This document shows, piece after piece, positions 1-9,542 of a stretch of DNA of 64,000 nucleotides. This DNA comes from Chryseotalea sanaruensis (lineage in GTDB: Bacteria; Bacteroidota; Bacteroidia; Cytophagales; Cyclobacteriaceae). The stretch covers positions 985,402 through 1,049,401 of the forward strand of contig NZ_BHXQ01000001.1 of the NCBI RefSeq assembly GCF_003990915.1, given 5' to 3'. Both the position numbers and the translations under genes were made by a program. Numbering within the stretch: the first letter of the stretch is position 1; each line of letters begins with the position of its first letter. The notes under the pieces are model-generated. The model had not been told where the DNA came from, ran no database searches, and saw only the letters and a list, made by a program, of their open reading frames with translations.

Positions 1-1
1 A

Positions 2-928
2 CAAACTGGAGCTGAAGGAAAAAAAGTAAATAAGGTGCTTATTGCTGAGGATGTATATTATCCTGGAGAAAATGAGCCAAAAGAGTATTATATGAGCATT
101 TTGCTCGATCGTGCTACCGGATCGCCAGTAATCATGGCATCTACTGAAGGTGGTATGAACATTGAAGAGGTTGCTGAAAATCATCCTGAAAAAATTATTA
201 AAGAATGGATTGACCCCCATTTAGGTTTACAGCCATTCCAGGCAAGAAAAATTGCATTTGCCATGGGCTGGGAAGGTAACGCTTTCAAAGAGGGTGTTAA
301 ATTTATTAATTCACTTTACAATGCCTATTTAGGTTTGGATGCTTCAATGTTTGAGATTAATCCTTTATTAAGGACTTCAGACAATAAGATTTTGGCAGTA
401 GATGCAAAAGTTGATCTTGACGACAATGCTTTGTACCGTCATAAAGATTTAGCTGAACTAAGAGACATTTCTGAGGAAGATCCATTAGAAGTTGAGGCTG
501 GTAAATCAGGTCTTAACTATGTAAAGTTAGACGGTAACGTTGGCTGTATGGTGAATGGTGCTGGTTTAGCTATGGCAACAATGGATATTATTAAGTTATC
601 TGGTGGTGAACCTGCCAACTTCCTTGACGTAGGGGGTGGAGCAAATGCTGAAACTGTTGAGGCTGGTTTCCGTATAATCTTGAAGGACCCGAATGTAAAA
701 GCTATTTTGATCAATATTTTTGGGGGTATTGTTCGATGCGACCGTGTAGCAAATGGCGTGGTTGAAGCTTACAAGAAAATTGGCGATATTCGAGTACCCA
801 TTATTGTACGCTTACAAGGCACAAATGCTGAAGAGGGAGCTAAAATAATTGAACAATCGGGCCTTAAAGTATACTCAGCAATCGTTTTGAAGGATGCTGC
901 ACAGAAAGTCAAGGATGTTTTAAAATAG
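2..928 (+). CDS. sucC: Succinyl-CoA synthetase (ADP-forming) beta subunit, 5' truncated by window edge
   Basis: This is the beta subunit of the TCA-cycle enzyme that converts succinyl-CoA to succinate with formation of ATP or GTP; it works as a complex with SucD. The reading frame is open from base 2, so the GTG at 35 is not the start; roughly the first 90-100 residues of this normally ~400-residue protein lie outside the window. The C-terminal ligase domain is intact, with the Gly-rich loop [13 protein letters not shown] and the segment [13 protein letters not shown], which is diagnostic for the family. The ATP-grasp part is represented by FEINPLL and [12 protein letters not shown]. An intrinsic terminator overlaps the stop codon, so sucC ends its transcript here and sucD is not directly downstream. 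Confidence 0.96.
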   Translation, partial: QTGAEGKKVNKVLIAEDVYYPGENEPKEYYMSILLDRATGSPVIMASTEGGMNIEEVAENHPEKIIKEWIDPHLGLQPFQARKIAFAMGWEGNAFKEGVKFINSLYNAYLGLDASMFEINPLLRTSDNKILAVDAKVDLDDNALYRHKDLAELRDISEEDPLEVEAGKSGLNYVKLDGNVGCMVNGAGLAMATMDIIKLSGGEPANFLDVGGGANAETVEAGFRIILKDPNVKAILINIFGGIVRCDRVANGVVEAYKKIGDIRVPIIVRLQGTNAEEGAKIIEQSGLKVYSAIVLKDAAQKVKDVLK

Positions 929-952
929 TCTGTTAATTCAGACTATTTTTTT
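926..952 (+). terminator. Intrinsic terminator of sucC
   Basis: A 7-bp perfect stem (TAGTCTG at 926-932 and CAGACTA at 939-945) with a 6-base loop TTAATT is followed by a run of seven T. The stem begins with the sucC stop codon itself. It separates sucC from the outer-membrane protein gene at 981. Confidence 0.85.
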
Positions 953-980
953 CCTATATTGTAAGTCGGAAAATGCAGAT

Positions 981-1910
981 ATGCAGAAAATAGTAACGAT
1001 AACTTTAACGATTTTACTTGCAGTACCATTCTTTGGTTTCTCACAGAGTTTTTATTCTGTGAGAAGGGATCGTAATCTTATTCTTAGCGGGGGGACAGGT
1101 GTTACCAAATACTATGGTGAGCTTGTTAATCCAAATTCAATTGGTAAAGTAAGACCTAATATTTATGCAGGTGCCGAGTATCTCATTCTTCCGAGAATCT
1201 CAGCCAGATTAGATGCTACTTGGTTTCAACTATCGGGTAGTGATGCAATAGCTGATGCTTCTCGCAGAAGTAGAAATCTGAGTTTTTTCTCTAATAATTT
1301 CGAAATAGATTTTACCGGTTCAGTAAGGATTTTCGCAGATGAAGGAACTTACGCTAAACGCAGACCTTATAATTTTTATGGTTTAGGCGGTGTCGGGCTT
1401 CTGTACTTTAATCCAAAGACTAGATATCAAGGTGATATAGTAGCATTACAGCCTCTTCAAACAGAAGGTGTTGAATACAGCAAAATACAGTTCGTCATTC
1501 CAATGGGCTTTGGAGTAACTGTTAAAATCAACCCTTTTATCAACTTTGCTTTAGAAGGTGTCTTAAGAAAAACCTTTACAGATCATCTTGATGATGTTAG
1601 CTCCTTCAATTATGTTGATCCTGCAACACTACTTGGTGGTGTAGATGGTCTATCAGCCAAACTTGCTGACAGAAGAGGTGAGTTTAATCCTGATGGTGAT
1701 TATACATTTGATCCCGCAAACCCTGATAGAAGAGGTAATCCTGAAACTGATGATTCATACTTTATTGTAACAGCTAAGTTGCAATTTTATGTACCTACAA
1801 AATTTGGCGCAAGCAAAAAGCTTTATAACACCAAAAGAAAAGGCTCTAAAAGCAGCCGTACTAAAGGTGGTATGTACAAAGTGAGAAAAGGCGCATACAA
1901 GCGCAGATAA
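981..1910 (+). CDS. DUF6089-like outer-membrane beta-barrel protein
   Basis: A 309-residue protein with an N-terminal signal peptide (hydrophobic stretch at about 4-20 ending GFSQ), then alternating aromatic/polar beta strands typical of small Bacteroidota outer-membrane barrels. The early motif SGGTGVTKYYGEL followed by YAGAEYLILPRISAR resembles the DUF6089 family, which has no assigned reaction. The last ~30 residues are strongly basic (KRKGSKSS, KVRKGAYKRR), which is unusual for a barrel end and could be a periplasmic or surface tail. It starts 52 bp after sucC beyond its terminator and lies 18 bp before the VWA gene, so it may be co-transcribed with the Bat-like pair. The family assignment is from pattern recognition only. 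Confidence 0.75.
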   Translation: MQKIVTITLTILLAVPFFGFSQSFYSVRRDRNLILSGGTGVTKYYGELVNPNSIGKVRPNIYAGAEYLILPRISARLDATWFQLSGSDAIADASRRSRNLSFFSNNFEIDFTGSVRIFADEGTYAKRRPYNFYGLGGVGLLYFNPKTRYQGDIVALQPLQTEGVEYSKIQFVIPMGFGVTVKINPFINFALEGVLRKTFTDHLDDVSSFNYVDPATLLGGVDGLSAKLADRRGEFNPDGDYTFDPANPDRRGNPETDDSYFIVTAKLQFYVPTKFGASKKLYNTKRKGSKSSRTKGGMYKVRKGAYKRR

Positions 1911-1928
1911 GTTATTCCCTACTAGCCT

Positions 1929-2897
1929 GTGCTCTGGTATCATACATTTGGTTTACTTGAAATTAGTCTGATTATTACCTTTTTTGTCTTCTACGGCATA
2001 TACTTAGTCAAACTTAAACGAGTAGCGAAGCAACTTAATACCAATTTCTCATCAGCTTTCTATAAGTTCACATTACGTTGCGCAATCTTCGCACTGCTTA
2101 TTATTTCGTTGTTGGGGCCTTCTTTCGGCTCAGCCAAAAAAGAAGTTAAATCTGTAGGCAAAGACATCATGATTTGTGTTGATCTGTCCAAATCGATGGA
2201 TGCTTTCGACATACAACCTACCCGTATTGAAAAGATCAAGTTTGAATTAAAACGCATTGTACAGGCATTCAACTCGGACAGAATAGGTATTATTATTTTT
2301 TCTTCAGAAGCCTTCATGCAGTGCCCTCTCACCTTCGACCAAAATGCACTGAACCTTTTTATTGAAACCATGAATTCAAGTTTGGTGCCTGGAGGCGGAA
2401 CCGATTTTGCTCCTCCCCTACGTATGGCATTAAAAAAACTAGAAGATGACAAAGCACCATTAGCACAAACTAAATCTAAAATTATTGTGTTAATCAGTGA
2501 TGGTGAAGATTTCGGTGAGGATACTCAAGAGGTAAATTCTCTTATTGAGGATAAAGGTGTTAAGCTATTTACACTTGGGGTAGGTACTCAAGAAGGAGGA
2601 AACATTTATTCCGGTAATGGTCTTAAAATGGATCGCTCAGGAAATGTTGTTACAACAAAACTCAAACCTGAAGCGTTAAAAGATTTAGCTAACAAAACCG
2701 GAGGACAATATTTTGAAATCAACGAAAACAAAAATGATGTGGCGCGTATGATTAATTCAATAAGTAAAATTGAAGGTGAATTCAGAGATGCCCGTTTTGT
2801 TGATACTTCGTCTAATAAGTATTATTACTTTTTAGCAGCAGCTTTGTTACTGCTCGTTTTAGATGTTTTGGTTAATATTAGAACGATCAGGATATGA
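1929..2897 (+). CDS. BatB-like VWA-domain membrane protein
   Basis: A 322-residue membrane-anchored von Willebrand A protein of the Bat (Bacteroides aerotolerance) group. Two N-terminal membrane segments (about 8-28 and 48-66) are followed by a VWA domain carrying the MIDAS metal site DLSKS at 85-89 and a second conserved loop GGGTDFAPPL. A final membrane helix (about 297-318) anchors the C terminus. The start is a GTG; the sequence LWYHTFGLLEIS right after it matches the usual beginning of these proteins. The next gene, a TPR protein, overlaps by 4 bp (ATGA), the usual batB-batC arrangement. No batA, batD or MoxR ATPase gene is visible here. The cellular role is not settled; envelope stress or oxygen tolerance is proposed for the family. 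Confidence 0.85.
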   Translation: MLWYHTFGLLEISLIITFFVFYGIYLVKLKRVAKQLNTNFSSAFYKFTLRCAIFALLIISLLGPSFGSAKKEVKSVGKDIMICVDLSKSMDAFDIQPTRIEKIKFELKRIVQAFNSDRIGIIIFSSEAFMQCPLTFDQNALNLFIETMNSSLVPGGGTDFAPPLRMALKKLEDDKAPLAQTKSKIIVLISDGEDFGEDTQEVNSLIEDKGVKLFTLGVGTQEGGNIYSGNGLKMDRSGNVVTTKLKPEALKDLANKTGGQYFEINENKNDVARMINSISKIEGEFRDARFVDTSSNKYYYFLAAALLLLVLDVLVNIRTIRI

Positions 2898-3727
2898 AAG
2901 TGCTGATATTTGCCATCTTATCACTAATAGTGTATACCGACCCTGGTAAAATCAGTAAAATTAATACCCTTAAATCGGAGGCCAGAAAAGCTTTTAATTC
3001 AGGTGACTATCAAACAGCAGTCAGTAAGTACCAGATGCTGAAAGACTCGCTCCTGGTAAATGAAGATGAAATAAAATTAAACCTAGCACATGCTTATTAT
3101 CAGTTAAACGATAGTGCTCAGGCCATTTCTACTTATCAGGAAGCTACAGCCAGTCTCGATAAGACAATACGATCAAAAGCCAATCAACAACTTGGCATTA
3201 TAAATAATCAGCAGGGCAAATTTGAAGAAGCACTTAATAACTTTAAACAAGCCATTAAAGCCGATCCTAATAATATGGATGCTCGCTATAATTATGAGAT
3301 GTTGAAAAAGAAGTTAGAGGAGAAGAAAAAACAAGAGGAGCAACAAAAACAAGATCCAAAGCAAAACGATCAACAAAAAAATAAAAACGAAGAGAAGAAA
3401 GAGGAACAGAACAAAAAAGACAAAGAGAAGAGCGAGCAAGAGAAAAAAGAAGATCAAAAAAAATCTGAAAATAAAGACGAAAAGAGTAAGGAAGAAAAGA
3501 AAGACGAGGAGCAAAAGAAAGATGAACAACAAAAGGATTCTGAAAAGCCTAGCGAGGAGAAAAAAGAAACCCCACCTTCTGTTAGCGAGAAATTGCAACA
3601 AATGAAAATCAGCGAAGAGAAGGCTAAAATGTTGTTGGAGGCCATGAAAAATCAAGAGGTTCAGTACCTGCAACAAAACAAGCGCAAGGCCACGAAACCC
3701 AAAGAAAAAGGCAAACCCGATTGGTAG
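2894..3727 (+). CDS. BatC-like TPR protein with Lys/Glu-rich tail
   Basis: A 277-residue protein with an N-terminal hydrophobic segment (about 1-16), two or three TPR units between about 25 and 135 (visible as AFNSGDYQTAVSKYQML, AHAYYQLNDSAQAISTYQEA, QGKFEEALNNFKQAIKADP), then about 100 residues made almost only of K, E, Q, N and D, probably a long charged helix. The C terminus (SEKLQQMKISEEKAKMLLEA) regains normal composition and resembles the conserved end of BatC-type proteins. Translation is coupled to the VWA gene through a 4-bp overlap. It probably scaffolds the VWA protein in the envelope. The low-complexity region produces large spurious open frames on the opposite strand. Confidence 0.82.
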   Translation: MKVLIFAILSLIVYTDPGKISKINTLKSEARKAFNSGDYQTAVSKYQMLKDSLLVNEDEIKLNLAHAYYQLNDSAQAISTYQEATASLDKTIRSKANQQLGIINNQQGKFEEALNNFKQAIKADPNNMDARYNYEMLKKKLEEKKKQEEQQKQDPKQNDQQKNKNEEKKEEQNKKDKEKSEQEKKEDQKKSENKDEKSKEEKKDEEQKKDEQQKDSEKPSEEKKETPPSVSEKLQQMKISEEKAKMLLEAMKNQEVQYLQQNKRKATKPKEKGKPDW

Positions 3728-3800
3728 GGCTTGGCATTGTCCACCCCTCTAAACTTCACCAATTATTCTATTATGGGCAATGAAGATGGCTTGAATTTCC

Positions 3801-3808
3801 TATTTTTG
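3801..3808 (+). promoter_or_regulatory. Possible -7 promoter box of the thiolase gene
   Basis: TATTTTTG fits the Bacteroidota primary sigma factor -7 consensus TAnnTTTG and lies 33 bp before the ATG of the thiolase gene, in the 114-bp gap after the BatC-like gene. I do not see a clear TTTG -33 element at the expected distance, so this is only a weak call. Confidence 0.3.
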
Positions 3809-3841
3809 ACCCACTAAATCGTTTACGGAAATTATTTAATC

Positions 3842-5020
3842 ATGCAAGAAGTATATATCGTTTCAGCTGTCCGCACACCGATCGGCAGCTTTTTAGGTAG
3901 TCTATCATCACTCACTGCAGTTCAATTGGGTGGTATCGCCTTTAAAGGCGCCCTTGAAAAATCCGGTATCGATAAGAAATTGATTCAGGAGGTTTTTGTT
4001 GGCAATGTTATTTCAGCTGGTTTAGGTCAGGCACCTGCCACTCAGGTTGCGGTAGCTGCCGGATTAGGCTTTGATATCCCCTGTACTTTGGTTAACAAGG
4101 TTTGCGCTTCAGGTATGAAAGCTGTTATGCTTGGTGCGCAATCCATTATGTTAGGTCATAACGATGTTGTTTTAGCAGGTGGTATGGAAAGCATGAGTAA
4201 TATCCCGTTTTACCTTTTAAAAGCGCGTACCGGTTATAAATATGGTAATGGTGAATTAGTCGATGGACTTCAGTTTGATGGCTTGACAGATGTGTACAAC
4301 CATTGTGCTATGGGCGTTTGTGCAGATAACACTGCGAAAGAGATGAACATCTCCCGTCAGGATCAGGACACTTACGCCATTAACTCTTACAAACGTTCTG
4401 CTGCTAGTTGGGCTGCAGGTAAGTTCAAAGATGAAATTGTTAGTGTGGAGATTGTTGACCGTAAAGGCAACAAAACCATTTTCGCAGAAGATGAAGAGTT
4501 CAAAAATGTAAACTTTGATAAAATGGCCGGACTAAAACCAGCCTTTTCCAAAGAAGGAACTGTTACTGCCGCTAATGCTTCAACCTTGAATGATGGTGCC
4601 TCTGCACTACTCCTGGTAAGCAAGAAAAAAGCAGAAGAACTTGGCCTAAAACCAATCGCGAAAATAAGAGGCTTTGCTGATGCCGCACAAGATCCGATGT
4701 GGTTTACTACAGCACCATCGTTGGCTATTCCTAAGGCGCTTAAATTGGCTGGTGTGGAACAAAAAGATGTTGATTACTACGAGATTAATGAAGCCTTCTC
4801 CGCAGTTGCTATCGCTAATAACATTAAACTTGGCTTAGACCCTGAGCGCGTAAATATTAATGGTGGTGCTGTTGCTTTAGGTCACCCGCTAGGTGCCTCA
4901 GGTGCCCGTATTACAGCTTCCCTTATTCAGGTATTGAAACAAAACAGCGCTTCAATAGGTGTAGCTGGTATCTGCAATGGAGGTGGTGGCGCGTCTGCCA
5001 TCGTTATAGAGAGCCTCTAA
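3842..5020 (+). CDS. Acetyl-CoA C-acetyltransferase (thiolase)
   Basis: A 392-residue thiolase that joins two acetyl-CoA molecules or, in the reverse direction, cleaves acetoacetyl-CoA. All catalytic residues stand at the positions expected for biosynthetic thiolases: nucleophilic Cys88 in NKVCASGMKA, His348 in GGAVALGHPLGASGAR, and the proton-relay Cys378 in GICNGGGGAS. The length is also typical. It is a single-gene unit: a possible promoter box stands before it and a strong terminator follows. Ketone-body, beta-oxidation or polyhydroxybutyrate roles cannot be told apart from sequence alone. Confidence 0.94.
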   Translation: MQEVYIVSAVRTPIGSFLGSLSSLTAVQLGGIAFKGALEKSGIDKKLIQEVFVGNVISAGLGQAPATQVAVAAGLGFDIPCTLVNKVCASGMKAVMLGAQSIMLGHNDVVLAGGMESMSNIPFYLLKARTGYKYGNGELVDGLQFDGLTDVYNHCAMGVCADNTAKEMNISRQDQDTYAINSYKRSAASWAAGKFKDEIVSVEIVDRKGNKTIFAEDEEFKNVNFDKMAGLKPAFSKEGTVTAANASTLNDGASALLLVSKKKAEELGLKPIAKIRGFADAAQDPMWFTTAPSLAIPKALKLAGVEQKDVDYYEINEAFSAVAIANNIKLGLDPERVNINGGAVALGHPLGASGARITASLIQVLKQNSASIGVAGICNGGGGASAIVIESL

Positions 5021-5043
5021 TCGATTTTTCTAGCAATATTTTG

Positions 5044-5080
5044 GATAGCCTTGCGTTAATTGCAAGGCTATCTTTATTTT
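5044..5080 (+). terminator. Intrinsic terminator of the thiolase gene
   Basis: An 11-bp perfect stem (GATAGCCTTGC at 5044-5054, GCAAGGCTATC at 5062-5072) with a 7-base loop is followed by a T-rich tract. It ends the thiolase transcript and isolates it from the YwqK-repeat gene at 5103. Confidence 0.88.
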
Positions 5081-5102
5081 AGCTTAGCTTAAACCTCGTC
5101 AT

Positions 5103-6422
5103 ATGACTAACCGGTTTTTCCTCCTTTCTATCCTCTGCCTAATAACCCATACTAGTTTTGCTCAGCGCGAGGTTAAAACGTATTACGATGGCGGTAGAAA
5201 GCAAGTACAAGAAAACTACTTTGTATCCATAGCAGATAATGAGTCAATTATAGGTAGATACAAAAAATTCTATCCAGATGGTAAACTGGCCCTCGAAGGA
5301 GAGTTTATTGAAGGTAGAAAATCCGGCACCTTTGTAGAATATTATCCTAACGGTAAACCTTCCCGCATACTCACTTATGAGAATGGTTTAAGACAAGGGC
5401 CTGTAGAAATCTTCGATGCCAATGGTCTTCAGGTACAGCGAGCCTACTACCAAAACGACAGACTAGTTGATAGTGTCAGAACCTTTCATGATAATGGTGA
5501 ACTCAAAAGTGAAACCATTTTTAAGAAGGGAAAACCAGATGGTCTTGTACTTGAGTATTACCCTGACAAAACTGTCAGCAAAGAGATTCTATACAAAAAC
5601 GGAAAGCCTAACGGACTAACACGCACCTTTTATCCTGATGGCAAACCAGAAACAGCCTTCAATTGTAAAGATGGCATCGTAGTGGATTTCTATAAAACCT
5701 ACTATCCTAATGGCCAAATGGAATTTCAGTACACCATGGAAGCCGGAGCCAAAAATGGAGAATACAAAAGCTTTGATCGAGAAGGACGCCTAACTACCAT
5801 GGGTTACTTTATGGCAGGCCAGTTACATGGCGATAATTATGGATACCACCCCAATGGAAAATTGCAGCATAAGTTTAAATACTTCGAGGGCAAGCGAATT
5901 GGCAATGGCTTTGTATACCACGAAAATGAACAAATTAAAACAAAAGAAAGCGTAGCACTCAATGGCCGTAACAGAACTGTTGAAGAGTTTACCAAAGAAG
6001 GCAAGGCGGTTTGGGTAAAAGAATATGTTAATGAAACCCCACATGGCAAGTGGATTTTCTATTTCGAAGATGGAAAGACCATTAAAGAAAAACAGCTTTT
6101 TGAAAATGGTAAGCTACACGGTGACCATGTTACCTATCACCCTAATGGCAAAGTAGCCAATGAAGACATTTATAAATTCGGGCTATTGGCAGGCCCTTTT
6201 AAAATGTTTTATGAAAACGGGAAGCTTCAGAGTACTGGTGAATACAAATCAAATCGTTTACATGGTCTGTTCACTGCCTACCATCCAAATGGAAAAATCA
6301 AAGAACAAGGCGAATATATAGCAGCCCGAAAACATAAAGTGTGGAAAGAGTTTGATGAGCAGGGAAATTTGATCAGAACCTTTAATTTTAAGGCCGGAAT
6401 CCTGGTAGAAACCCAGGAGTAA
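5103..6422 (+). CDS. Secreted YwqK/MORN-like repeat protein
   Basis: A 439-residue protein with a signal peptide (about 1-20, ending SFAQ) followed by about 14 copies of a 20-25-residue repeat with the core YxPNGK or YxPDGK and a following glycine-containing turn ([37 protein letters not shown]). These are MORN_2/YwqK-type repeats, which form stacked beta hairpins. Database names that call such proteins antitoxins derive from one Bacillus family and should not be taken as function here. The product is probably periplasmic or surface exposed. The gene is 5 bp upstream of purC, close enough for co-transcription, although no functional link is evident. Confidence 0.85.
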   Translation: MTNRFFLLSILCLITHTSFAQREVKTYYDGGRKQVQENYFVSIADNESIIGRYKKFYPDGKLALEGEFIEGRKSGTFVEYYPNGKPSRILTYENGLRQGPVEIFDANGLQVQRAYYQNDRLVDSVRTFHDNGELKSETIFKKGKPDGLVLEYYPDKTVSKEILYKNGKPNGLTRTFYPDGKPETAFNCKDGIVVDFYKTYYPNGQMEFQYTMEAGAKNGEYKSFDREGRLTTMGYFMAGQLHGDNYGYHPNGKLQHKFKYFEGKRIGNGFVYHENEQIKTKESVALNGRNRTVEEFTKEGKAVWVKEYVNETPHGKWIFYFEDGKTIKEKQLFENGKLHGDHVTYHPNGKVANEDIYKFGLLAGPFKMFYENGKLQSTGEYKSNRLHGLFTAYHPNGKIKEQGEYIAARKHKVWKEFDEQGNLIRTFNFKAGILVETQE

Positions 6423-6427
6423 AATTC

Positions 6428-7390
6428 ATGAAGGCCATAAGAGAAACAACATTCAATTTTCCAGGACAAACTGGTTTTTATAAAGGCAAAGTACGTGATG
6501 TATACTTTTTTGGAGAATACATGGCTATGGTTGCAAGCGACCGCATTTCGGCTTTTGATGTTATTTTACCCAAAGCCATTCCTGATAAAGGTCGGGTCCT
6601 TAATCAAATTGCGGCATATAACCTTCAGGCTACCAAAGACATAGTACCCAACTGGGTAATCAGTAGTCCGGATCCTAACGTTACCATTGGCTTTACCTGC
6701 GAAGCTTTTGCAGTTGAAATGGTAGTGAGAGGTTATCTGGCAGGACATGCGTGGCGCGAATATAAAGCCGGTAGGCGCACGTTGTGTGGTGTTACCCTTC
6801 CGGAAGGACTAAAAGAAAATGACAAGCTTCCCTACCCTATTATTACGCCTACAACCAAGGCACAGGTCGGCCATGACGAGGATATATCCAGGGAGGCTAT
6901 ATTGGAGCGTGGAATAGTAAGTCAGGCTGATTATGAGGTATTAGAAGATTATACCCTAAAACTTTACCAGCGGGGCACAGAACTGGCAGCAAAACGAGGT
7001 CTTATTCTAGTTGACACTAAATACGAATTTGGTAAGCACAAAGGTAAAATCTACTTGATAGATGAGGTACACACCCCTGATTCATCCCGGTATTTTTATA
7101 AAGAAGGATATGAAGAAAGGCAAAATAATGGTGAAGCACAGAAACAGCTTTCCAAAGAGTTTGTACGCCAGTGGCTTATCGAAAATGGTTTTCAGGGTAA
7201 AGATGGTCAACAAGTACCTGAGATGAGTGAAGCTATTGTAACCTCTATTTCTAACCGATATAAAGAGCTTTATTTACACGTTACGGGTGAATCACTTGGC
7301 CCTGTTGATTATGATCAAGTGATTGAAAGGATAGAAAAGAGCATCCTCAATTCAATAAAATCGCTTAACTTACAGCCTAGTGTTAATTAA
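6428..7390 (+). CDS. purC: SAICAR synthase, purine biosynthesis
   Basis: A 320-residue phosphoribosylaminoimidazole-succinocarboxamide synthase, which condenses CAIR and aspartate using ATP in the purine pathway. Conserved blocks are visible in order: the N-terminal GKVRDVYFF, the substrate loop [36 protein letters not shown] and the C-terminal [13 protein letters not shown]. The length matches the longer PurC form found in Bacteroidota and eukaryote-like enzymes. It sits between the YwqK-repeat gene (5 bp) and the STAS gene (3 bp), so the three are likely one transcript ending at the terminator at 7786. Confidence 0.95.
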   Translation: MKAIRETTFNFPGQTGFYKGKVRDVYFFGEYMAMVASDRISAFDVILPKAIPDKGRVLNQIAAYNLQATKDIVPNWVISSPDPNVTIGFTCEAFAVEMVVRGYLAGHAWREYKAGRRTLCGVTLPEGLKENDKLPYPIITPTTKAQVGHDEDISREAILERGIVSQADYEVLEDYTLKLYQRGTELAAKRGLILVDTKYEFGKHKGKIYLIDEVHTPDSSRYFYKEGYEERQNNGEAQKQLSKEFVRQWLIENGFQGKDGQQVPEMSEAIVTSISNRYKELYLHVTGESLGPVDYDQVIERIEKSILNSIKSLNLQPSVN

Positions 7391-7393
7391 GTC

Positions 7394-7768
7394 ATGAAGT
7401 ATACAATCGACAAACAAGAAAAATACGCCTCACTTCGCCTGCATGAAGAAAAATTGGATTCAAGCGTTGCTCCCCAATTAAAATCAGAGCTAATTACCCT
7501 CCATGCTGAAGGAATACATAATGTGATTCTGGATCTTACAGAAGTAAAGTACACAGATTCATCGGGGCTGAGTGCTTTACTTGTGGGCAACCGTATTATG
7601 CAGGAAGATGGTGGAATTTTTATTTTAGCTTCACTATCGGAACACACCATGAAATTGATCAAAATATCGCAATTGGATACGGTTTTGAATATTTTACCAA
7701 CCGTTGAAGAAGCCATTGATGCAGTGTACATGCATGAAATAGAAAAAGATTTAAAACAAGGGAGTTAA
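7394..7768 (+). CDS. STAS-domain (anti-sigma factor antagonist-like) protein
   Basis: A 124-residue single STAS domain of the SpoIIAA type. The motif ILDLTEVKYTDSSGLSALL carries the usual phosphorylatable serine (Ser56 or Ser57) at the end of the second strand, and VLNILPTVEEAIDAV is the standard C-terminal part. Such proteins bind or release an anti-sigma or switch kinase, but no kinase or phosphatase gene is nearby. It is 3 bp after purC and is followed by a terminator. Confidence 0.9.
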   Translation: MKYTIDKQEKYASLRLHEEKLDSSVAPQLKSELITLHAEGIHNVILDLTEVKYTDSSGLSALLVGNRIMQEDGGIFILASLSEHTMKLIKISQLDTVLNILPTVEEAIDAVYMHEIEKDLKQGS

Positions 7769-7785
7769 AATTCTCCAGCCATTTT

Positions 7786-7811
7786 AAAGCCCTGCTTGTC
7801 GGGGCTTTTTT
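7786..7811 (+). terminator. Intrinsic terminator after the STAS gene
   Basis: A stem of about nine pairs (AAAGCCCTG at 7786-7794 with CGGGGCTTT at 7800-7808, one G-T pair) with a 5-base loop CTTGT runs into a stretch of six T. It lies between the STAS gene and the RNase Z gene. Confidence 0.85.
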
Positions 7812-7831
7812 GTTACTTATAAATTCTGAAT

Positions 7832-8749
7832 TTGTCGTTTTCCATAACCATACTAGGCTCAAGCGGTGCACTTCCTGCTTACGGACGTTTTCCTTCCTCA
7901 CAATTTATTGAAATACAAAACCGGTATTTCCTGGTTGATTGTGGCGAAGGAACTCAAATGCAGCTAAGAAGATATGAGCTAAATGTGCATCGCATTAACC
8001 ATATATTTATCAGTCACTTACATGGGGATCATTATCTGGGTTTGATGGGACTCCTTCTCACACTTCATTTGCAGAAAAGAACCACTGAACTCCATTTATA
8101 TAGCCATGCGGGCTTAGATGAAATCATTACAGTACAATTACGTCACTCTAAATCCGTACTTAACTACTCCATTATTTTCCACACGCTTACAAAAGATAAG
8201 CATGAGATTCTATTTGAAGATGAGCATTTGCAAGTAGAAAGCATCCCTTTAACACACAAACTAACCTGTTCCGGATTTTTATTCCGGGAAAAACCAAAAG
8301 CAAGACGGTTAAACAAAAACCGTTTGCCTGACGGTCTGTTATTACAACAAATAGCGGCTTTAAAAATGGGAGATGATGTAATTGAGGAAGATGGCAAAGT
8401 ACTTTATAAAAATGAAGACCTAACATTAACGGCAAAGCACAGCCGCAGCTATGCCTACTGTTCCGATACAGCTTACGAGCCTAAGCTTATTCCCCTCATA
8501 AAAGATGTAGATCTGCTCTACCATGAGGCTACGTTTATTGAAGATGATAAACTAAAAGCAAAAGAAACAATGCACAGTACGGCACTGGAAGCTGCACAAA
8601 TTGCACAGCTGGCAGGAGTGAAAAAGCTTGCACTTGGGCATTTCTCGGCTCGCTATAAAGATTTGATAGTAATAGAAGAAGAAGCAAAAACTATTTTTAA
8701 GAATACAGTATTGGCTACTGAAGGACAAAACTTTTCATTAGAAGAATAA
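7832..8749 (+). CDS. rnz: Ribonuclease Z (tRNA 3' endonuclease)
   Basis: A 305-residue metallo-beta-lactamase-fold nuclease that removes 3' trailers from tRNA precursors. The zinc motif SHLHGDHYLGLMGLL gives His62, His64, Asp66 and His67; later metal or active-site blocks are SIPLTHKLTCSGF, YCSDTAY, LLYHEATF and LALGHFSARY. The start is a TTG codon; the following SFSITILGSSGALPAYGR is the normal N terminus of Bacteroidota RNase Z, so no upstream start is needed. The queuosine transporter gene follows after one base, indicating one operon. Confidence 0.95.
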   Translation: MSFSITILGSSGALPAYGRFPSSQFIEIQNRYFLVDCGEGTQMQLRRYELNVHRINHIFISHLHGDHYLGLMGLLLTLHLQKRTTELHLYSHAGLDEIITVQLRHSKSVLNYSIIFHTLTKDKHEILFEDEHLQVESIPLTHKLTCSGFLFREKPKARRLNKNRLPDGLLLQQIAALKMGDDVIEEDGKVLYKNEDLTLTAKHSRSYAYCSDTAYEPKLIPLIKDVDLLYHEATFIEDDKLKAKETMHSTALEAAQIAQLAGVKKLALGHFSARYKDLIVIEEEAKTIFKNTVLATEGQNFSLEE

Positions 8750-8750
8750 G

Positions 8751-9542
8751 ATGAAGAAATCAGCTGTACAAAAACGCAACCTGCTTTTCATTGTATTGTG
8801 TGGAATATTTCTGACAAACGCCCTGGTGGCAGAAATGATTGGTGTGAAAATTTTTTCCGCAGAAACTACACTTGGCCTACAGTCTGCAAACATCAGTATT
8901 CTTGGCTTTAAACTGGACTTTAATCTTACAGCTGGTGTTGTGCTCTGGCCATTCGTTTTTATTACAACAGATATTATAAATGAGTACTTTGGTAAAGAAG
9001 GAGTTAAACGCATTTCATACCTCACTGCTATTCTAATAAGCTATGCTTTTATAGTAATTTATGTTACTACCCTTTTGCCACCAGCCGATTTTTGGATGGA
9101 CATTAACAGCAAGGACAATGATGGAAATCCCTTTAATATCAATTACGCTTTTCAAACTATTTTCAGGCAAGGACTTGGCATTATTATAGGATCGCTTACT
9201 GCTTTTTTAATCGGTCAGCTTTTAGATGTTTTTGTTTTTCATAAACTGAGAAAGCTTACAGGCAGCAAATTTGTTTGGTTAAGAGCTACCGGGTCAACTC
9301 TGGTATCGCAGTTAATCGACAGCTTTGTAGTTTTGTTTATTGCCTTTTTTGTTTTTGGCAATTGGGAAATTAAACAGGTTGCATCTGTGGGGTTTAATAA
9401 TTACATATACAAGTTCTTTATTGCCATTGCCCTTACACCCCTTATCTACCTTGCTCACTATTTGATAGATAAATATTTAGGTAAGGATGATGCCGACAAG
9501 CTTGCAGAGGAGGCAGCCGCCAAAAGTGATGGTTTATTCTAA
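8751..9542 (+). CDS. yhhQ: Queuosine precursor transporter (VUT/YhhQ family)
   Basis: A 263-residue inner-membrane protein with about six hydrophobic segments. The N-terminal signature FLTNALVAEMIGVKIFS and the segment FITTDIINEYFGKEGVKR are characteristic of the vitamin-uptake-transporter family that imports the queuosine precursors preQ0 or preQ1 for tRNA modification. The gene follows rnz by one base, and the pairing of two tRNA-maturation functions fits. Its last four bases overlap the end of the convergent RNA methyltransferase gene. Confidence 0.88.
   Translation: MKKSAVQKRNLLFIVLCGIFLTNALVAEMIGVKIFSAETTLGLQSANISILGFKLDFNLTAGVVLWPFVFITTDIINEYFGKEGVKRISYLTAILISYAFIVIYVTTLLPPADFWMDINSKDNDGNPFNINYAFQTIFRQGLGIIIGSLTAFLIGQLLDVFVFHKLRKLTGSKFVWLRATGSTLVSQLIDSFVVLFIAFFVFGNWEIKQVASVGFNNYIYKFFIAIALTPLIYLAHYLIDKYLGKDDADKLAEEAAAKSDGLF

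Noticed and set aside
35..928. GTG at 35 as the start of sucC
   Set aside because: The frame is open to base 2 with family-like sequence; the gene is cut by the window edge.
3314..3676. A 120-residue minus-strand frame made of Leu and Phe
   Set aside because: It is the reverse complement of the K/E/Q-rich tract of the BatC-like gene and has no independent support.
5103..6422. Toxin-antitoxin function for the YwqK-repeat protein
   Set aside because: There is no toxin partner; the repeat name is inherited from another family, and the protein has a signal peptide.
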